Position numbers and translations under genes: made by a program. Below, one piece after another: positions 5,674 to 8,620 of a stretch of DNA of 8,620 bases. The notes under the pieces were generated by a model. That model ran no database searches. It saw nothing but the letters and a program-made list of their open reading frames with translations, and was not told where the DNA came from. Every line of letters starts with the position of its first letter. Positions within the stretch are counted from its first letter, which is position 1. Source of the stretch: MWDF01 sp964577435 (lineage in GTDB: Bacteria; Bacillota; DTU025; MWDF01); contig CAZNZD010000069.1 in NCBI GenBank assembly GCA_964577435.1, positions 1 through 8,620 on the forward strand. Reading direction: 5' to 3'.

Positions 5674-6948
5674 ATGGCAGCTTCAATGAAGGGCAGCTGG
5701 ACGGCAAGATTCTTCATAATATGGACAGGACAGGCCCTGTCCATGCTGGGCTCTTCGCTTGTCCAGTTCGCCCTCGTCTGGTGGCTGACTAGCAGCACGG
5801 GCTCTGCTACAGTGCTGTCGACCGCAACTCTGATCGCACTTCTACCCCAGATAGTGATCAGCCCTTTCGCAGGCCCTCTGGTGGACAGGCTTGACAGGCG
5901 CAGGATCATGATCGTCGCGGATTTTGCCGTAGCCTTCGCCACCGGAGTCCTCATGCTGCTCTTCCTGTACGGGAAGGTCCAGCTCTGGCATGTTTATGCC
6001 GCTATGGCCGCAAGGTCCTTCGGTCAGGCCTTCCACTCGCCTGCGATGATCTCATCCACGAGCCTTCTGGTTCCAGATGAGCACCACACAAGGATAAGCG
6101 GGCTTAACCAGACCCTGCATGGGCTGATAAGCCTAGTCGCCCCTCCTGCAGGCGCTATTCTGATAACTGCGCTTCCCATGCAGGGAGTACTGGCCATTGA
6201 CCTCGCCACAGCACTTTTGGCTGTTGCGCCTCTGTTCTTCATCTCCATACCATCGCCGGTAAGAAGCCAAGCCGTGGGCAAGGACAGCTCGCTGCGGTCG
6301 AACTATGTGACCGACCTTAAGGAGGGGCTCAGGTACGTATTCGGCTGGAAGGGCCTTAGCGCCCTTATCCTGCTGGCCATGATGCTCAACTTCCTTCTGG
6401 CCCCTGCCGGTTCGCTGATGCCGCTTCTTGTAACGAAGGTCTTCGGAAAAGGGGCCATGGAACTTGCCGCGATAGAGACCACAATAGGAATCGGTGTGAT
6501 ATTGGGAGGCCTCGCGCTTTCCGCCTGGGGAGGGTTCAAACGGAAGATCGTCACATCACTGCTTGGTGTCACAGGCATGGGACTCGGTGTCCTTATCGTG
6601 GGCCTTTCGCCCGCTAACATGTTCACGCTGCTGATAGCAGCAAGCTTTCTCACCGGGGTGATGCAGGTCCTCGCCAACGGTTCGCTCTCAGCGATACTCA
6701 TGAGCGCGGTAAGGCGCGACATGCAAGGAAGGGTGTTCTCGCTTCTTAGCGCGGGGGCAGCTGCAATGATGCCGCTTAGCCTCATGATTGCTGGCCCTCT
6801 CTCTGACAGATTCGGGATCAGGACCTGGTTCATCGGAGGGGGTATAGTATGCATCGCAGTCTCGCTTCTTTCGTTGGGCCTGAAATCCCTGATGGAGATT
6901 GAGACGAACGCAGCTTCAGAGACTCCCACCCCGGAAACCCATCCATAG
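5674..6948 (+). CDS. MFS transporter, DHA3 (macrolide-efflux MefA / EntS-like) type
   Basis: This 424-residue protein has about 12 hydrophobic segments in two halves, as expected for the major facilitator superfamily. The loop after the second helix, GPLVDRLDRRRIMI (67-80), is the MFS motif A; a counterpart, GPLSDRFGIRTW, is at 374-385. WTGQALSMLGSSLVQFALVWWL (17-38), and RSFGQAFHSPA (114-124) with its following VPDEHHTRISGLNQ, are characteristic of the DHA3 group. That group includes macrolide efflux proteins and the siderophore exporter EntS. It probably exports a small molecule by proton antiport; the substrate is unknown. The C-terminal tail (about 407-424) is short, soluble and proline/threonine-rich. 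The ATG at 5674 follows GGAGGT (5665-5670). This is the last gene of the plus-strand group, 64 bases after the small membrane protein gene. Confidence 0.88.
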   Translation: MAASMKGSWTARFFIIWTGQALSMLGSSLVQFALVWWLTSSTGSATVLSTATLIALLPQIVISPFAGPLVDRLDRRRIMIVADFAVAFATGVLMLLFLYGKVQLWHVYAAMAARSFGQAFHSPAMISSTSLLVPDEHHTRISGLNQTLHGLISLVAPPAGAILITALPMQGVLAIDLATALLAVAPLFFISIPSPVRSQAVGKDSSLRSNYVTDLKEGLRYVFGWKGLSALILLAMMLNFLLAPAGSLMPLLVTKVFGKGAMELAAIETTIGIGVILGGLALSAWGGFKRKIVTSLLGVTGMGLGVLIVGLSPANMFTLLIAASFLTGVMQVLANGSLSAILMSAVRRDMQGRVFSLLSAGAAAMMPLSLMIAGPLSDRFGIRTWFIGGGIVCIAVSLLSLGLKSLMEIETNAASETPTPETHP

Positions 6949-6999
6949 AGGCCACCTTCTGTTATGGCTGCAGCCTCCCCCGATTAGAGGGCTCTTGTA

Positions 7000-7016
7000 C
7001 TCCGAGCAGCTCGGAG
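7000..7016. other. Perfect short hairpin downstream of the MFS gene
   Basis: CTCCGAG (7000-7006) and CTCGGAG (7010-7016) form a perfect 7-bp stem with a 3-base loop, about 50 bases after the MFS stop. A TTTT run occurs 10 bases further on, too far for a classical intrinsic terminator. It may protect the 3' end of the message or assist termination. The rest of the 175-base gap (6949-7123) holds no gene I can support. Confidence 0.4.
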
Positions 7017-7092
7017 GGGATATCGTTTTCAACAGCGTCAAGGTGGACTACAAGGGTTCGATCCTTTAGGACGTATCGGTGTCTTCCAGCTA

Positions 7093-7117
7093 CCCCTTAG
7101 GCATGCCGCCTGAGGGG
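7093..7117. terminator. Hairpin between convergent MFS and phosphatase genes
   Basis: CCCCTTAGGC (7093-7102) pairs with GCCTGAGGGG (7108-7117) around a 5-base loop. This gives ten pairs including one G-U on the plus strand. The G-U pair would be an A-C mismatch in minus-strand RNA, so the fold favours plus-strand transcripts. A pyrimidine-rich CTTCCTATATACTCTC follows. It lies 7 bases beyond the phosphatase stop codon, so it could serve both genes. Confidence 0.6.
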
Positions 7118-7123
7118 GGCTTC

Positions 7124-8275
7124 CTATATACTCTCTTCAATTACAAGCTTGCCCTTCACCCTCAGCTTCTCGCACAGCACAGGGATAATGACCTTCCTTG
7201 CCAGAATCCCCTGCTGCCTGAACGCAATCCCTGAATTAGCAGGGTTTGCCGCCTCTCCCACCAGGAAGGTGACTTTGTCGCACTCTATGAGAAGCCTATG
7301 CAGCATGGCCACGCTTCCCTCCTCCAGCTGATCAGGTTGCTCGTCAATCACATTACAGACCTGGTTTAGAGTAAGCGCTCCTTCCGTCACGAGGTCGATG
7401 CCATCGATGAAGTATCGAGGCGGGCTGTACAAGCTGCCCTGCCCCTTCTCCGCCTTGAGGTCCTTGCCGAGGTAAGATGCGACCATCTTTGCCGTGCTCC
7501 CGCCGGATACCACCTTGAACCCGTCTGATGCCATGAATCGAGCAAGCACCCTCCTGTCCATCCTCCTGTCAGAGGGCGGCCCGGTGAGGACGGTTACCGA
7601 GTTGCCCTTACGGGCTGTCACGGTGATCGCGGAACAATCATCGCCGGGTTGGTGCCCCCAGTTCGCCAGGGCCTTGCTCAATACAAGGGGGGAATATTCG
7701 CCTGGTCCGGTCCCTGCCTCCTGAAGCCCAATCACGTAATCCAGAAGCCCCTCCGAAGTCCATCCTCCCCTGATCTTCCCGCCCATGCCCGACTGGGTTA
7801 TCCCATCTGTGACGATAAGAAGCGATTCGTCAACCGACAGATGGCAGCTTGCTTCCATGGCTGCGGATTCGTGGCCGGATACTGGTCTCTGCGGCAGTAT
7901 CTGGGAGAATCTTCTCATCATAAGGATTGGTGGAGGCATCTCATAGCTTAATACCGTAGCGAAGCCGTCAGGAAGTATCCGCACCATGGTAACAACGGCA
8001 TATGGCATGTCAGTGCCTTTAGCCTCCTCCATCGTGCGGACGATGCTCTCGAAGGCGGAGCGTATGCCTGTGCCTCCTTCGATAAGCCCGAGGGCCCTCG
8101 ATACGGTGAACTGGGCAGCTATATGAGCCTTCACACCATGCCCTATGCCGTCGGCAAGGATAATCGTGGTGCCCTGGGGGGTGCGAAGCTTGCCCATCAC
8201 ATCGCCGTTTGGCTCGCCTTCCCGCATGGATGCCTGCGACCTGGTTATCTCGTAGTGTATGTATCCTTCAGCCAT
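7124..8275 (-). CDS. SpoIIE-type PP2C Ser/Thr phosphatase, hydrogenase-associated
   Basis: The 383-residue protein begins with a PPM/PP2C phosphatase domain of the SpoIIE type (about 1-222). Metal-binding landmarks are GDVMG at 24-28, LADGIGHG at 40-47 (the D-G-x-G signature), VTDGI at 155-159 and GDDCSAITV at 211-219. A second region (about 226-383) has no function I can name. It contains VLTGPPSDRR (229-238), VVSGGSTAKMVASYLGK (255-271), IDGIDLVTEGALTLNQ (290-305) and a basic beta-rich end. From memory, this same two-part architecture occurs in phosphatases encoded beside PAS-containing [FeFe]-hydrogenases in anaerobic bacteria. The upstream gene here fits that, and its end overlaps this start by 31 bases. 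The likely role is to dephosphorylate a regulatory protein when the hydrogenase-like sensor signals; the partner is not visible. The ATG at 8275 has GAAAGGG 7 bases upstream. Confidence 0.87.
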   Translation of the reverse strand: MAEGYIHYEITRSQASMREGEPNGDVMGKLRTPQGTTIILADGIGHGVKAHIAAQFTVSRALGLIEGGTGIRSAFESIVRTMEEAKGTDMPYAVVTMVRILPDGFATVLSYEMPPPILMMRRFSQILPQRPVSGHESAAMEASCHLSVDESLLIVTDGITQSGMGGKIRGGWTSEGLLDYVIGLQEAGTGPGEYSPLVLSKALANWGHQPGDDCSAITVTARKGNSVTVLTGPPSDRRMDRRVLARFMASDGFKVVSGGSTAKMVASYLGKDLKAEKGQGSLYSPPRYFIDGIDLVTEGALTLNQVCNVIDEQPDQLEEGSVAMLHRLLIECDKVTFLVGEAANPANSGIAFRQQGILARKVIIPVLCEKLRVKGKLVIEESI

Positions 8276-8620
8276 GAGGATGCCCTTTCATCCGGTTTCG
8301 AATCTCCCGCCAGCTCCATGAGCTTCTGCACAAGCGCTTCACCTTTTGCCGTGCTCTCCCCTATGAGCTTCGCCATCATCTGCGCGATTCCGATCTGATG
8401 CTCCATAAGCTGCCTTGCCTGCTCCACCGTCTTCATCCTCAGCTCATCCAGCTCAAGCTTGTTGGCCTGGCTTCTAGTAACGTCGACGAAGATGCCCACA
8501 TACTGCCTATCCTTCTGAAGTGCGTAAACAAGCTGCAGGCATGACAACCCGTACTTCGGAAGGGCTGCGCTGGAGGATACCTGTGCTGATGGGTCGGCAG
8601 CGACCTTCTCGAAGGGCTCG
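8245..8620 (-). CDS. C-terminal end of a PAS-containing, probable sensory [FeFe]-hydrogenase (5' end outside window)
   Basis: The frame is open to the window edge, so only the last 124 residues are seen; the TTG at 8547 is probably an internal leucine. The visible part has the end of a PAS-like domain (about 30-52, with YVGIFVDVTRSQ), then a long charged helix likely to form a coiled coil (about 54-105). QARQLMEHQIGIAQMMAKLIGEST within it closely resembles the tail of PAS-bearing hydrogenase-like proteins (group C, HydS type). The last residues (about 107-124) are hydrophilic. The catalytic H-cluster and iron-sulfur domains would lie beyond the window, so the hydrogenase assignment rests on this tail plus the phosphatase that follows. 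The 31-base overlap implies translational coupling. An alternative is a PAS-containing signalling protein without a hydrogenase domain. Confidence 0.68.
   Translation of the reverse strand, partial: EPFEKVAADPSAQVSSSAALPKYGLSCLQLVYALQKDRQYVGIFVDVTRSQANKLELDELRMKTVEQARQLMEHQIGIAQMMAKLIGESTAKGEALVQKLMELAGDSKPDERASSWLKDTYTTR

Noticed and set aside
6303..6929. A 208-residue minus-strand frame within the MFS gene.
   Set aside because: It is the antisense shadow of membrane-helix coding sequence, and the plus-strand product has clear MFS motifs.
6995..7069. A short plus-strand frame (TTG start, YSEQLGGDIVFNSVKVDYKG) that looks coding-like in composition.
   Set aside because: Only 24 residues, no ribosome site and no ATG, and no recognisable family; it may be a decayed remnant but cannot be supported.
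7048..7070. GGGTTCGATCC resembling a tRNA T-arm in the gap after the MFS gene.
   Set aside because: The bases after the loop do not complete a 5-bp T stem, and no matching acceptor, D-arm or anticodon arm can be built around it.
1..8620. CRISPR arrays, insertion sequences, integrases, attachment sites or long direct repeats.
   Set aside because: None was seen on reading both strands; the only repeats are short hairpins and palindromes.

Overview
The window looks like ordinary bacterial chromosome from an anaerobe. Base composition is moderately G+C rich by eye. Most genes have clear Shine-Dalgarno sites, and arginine is often written AGG. The case for an anaerobe rests on the right edge: the end of a protein resembling a PAS-type sensory [FeFe]-hydrogenase, followed by a SpoIIE-type phosphatase, a pairing known from fermentative anaerobes. 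The phylum cannot be fixed from sequence alone. No rRNA, tRNA, CRISPR array, insertion sequence or phage gene was found.

Layout. (1) Positions 1-915, plus strand: the 3' part of a beta-rich protein, probably surface-exposed, with Ig-like segments. It ends at a strong hairpin that also serves the convergent gene. (2) Positions 968-3295, minus strand: two genes read right to left. The first encodes a GrpB/UPF0157 domain fused in one frame to a rubredoxin-type flavin reductase domain. The second encodes a membrane family 2 glycosyltransferase of the CrtQ/HpnB type. (3) A divergent 135-base gap with a consensus TATAAT facing the minus-strand pair and a small inverted repeat. (4) Positions 3431-6948, plus strand: four co-directional genes with 40, 75 and 64 base gaps, probably one operon. 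They encode an ArsB/NhaD-type ion transporter, a cytidylate-kinase-like protein, a 59-residue membrane protein and a DHA3-type MFS exporter. (5) A 175-base gap with two hairpins. (6) Positions 7124-8620, minus strand: the SpoIIE-type phosphatase, overlapped by the 3' end of the hydrogenase-like sensor gene.

How the genes work together. The clearest functional unit is the right-hand pair, a probable redox or H2 sensing protein whose output passes to a Ser/Thr phosphatase; the overlap suggests coupled translation. The plus-strand operon combines two transporters with a nucleotide-kinase-like protein and a small membrane protein, and its shared purpose is not evident. The most unusual item is the GrpB-flavin reductase fusion, which keeps a good ribosome binding site and ATG exactly at the domain junction. 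No complete new multi-gene system was seen.
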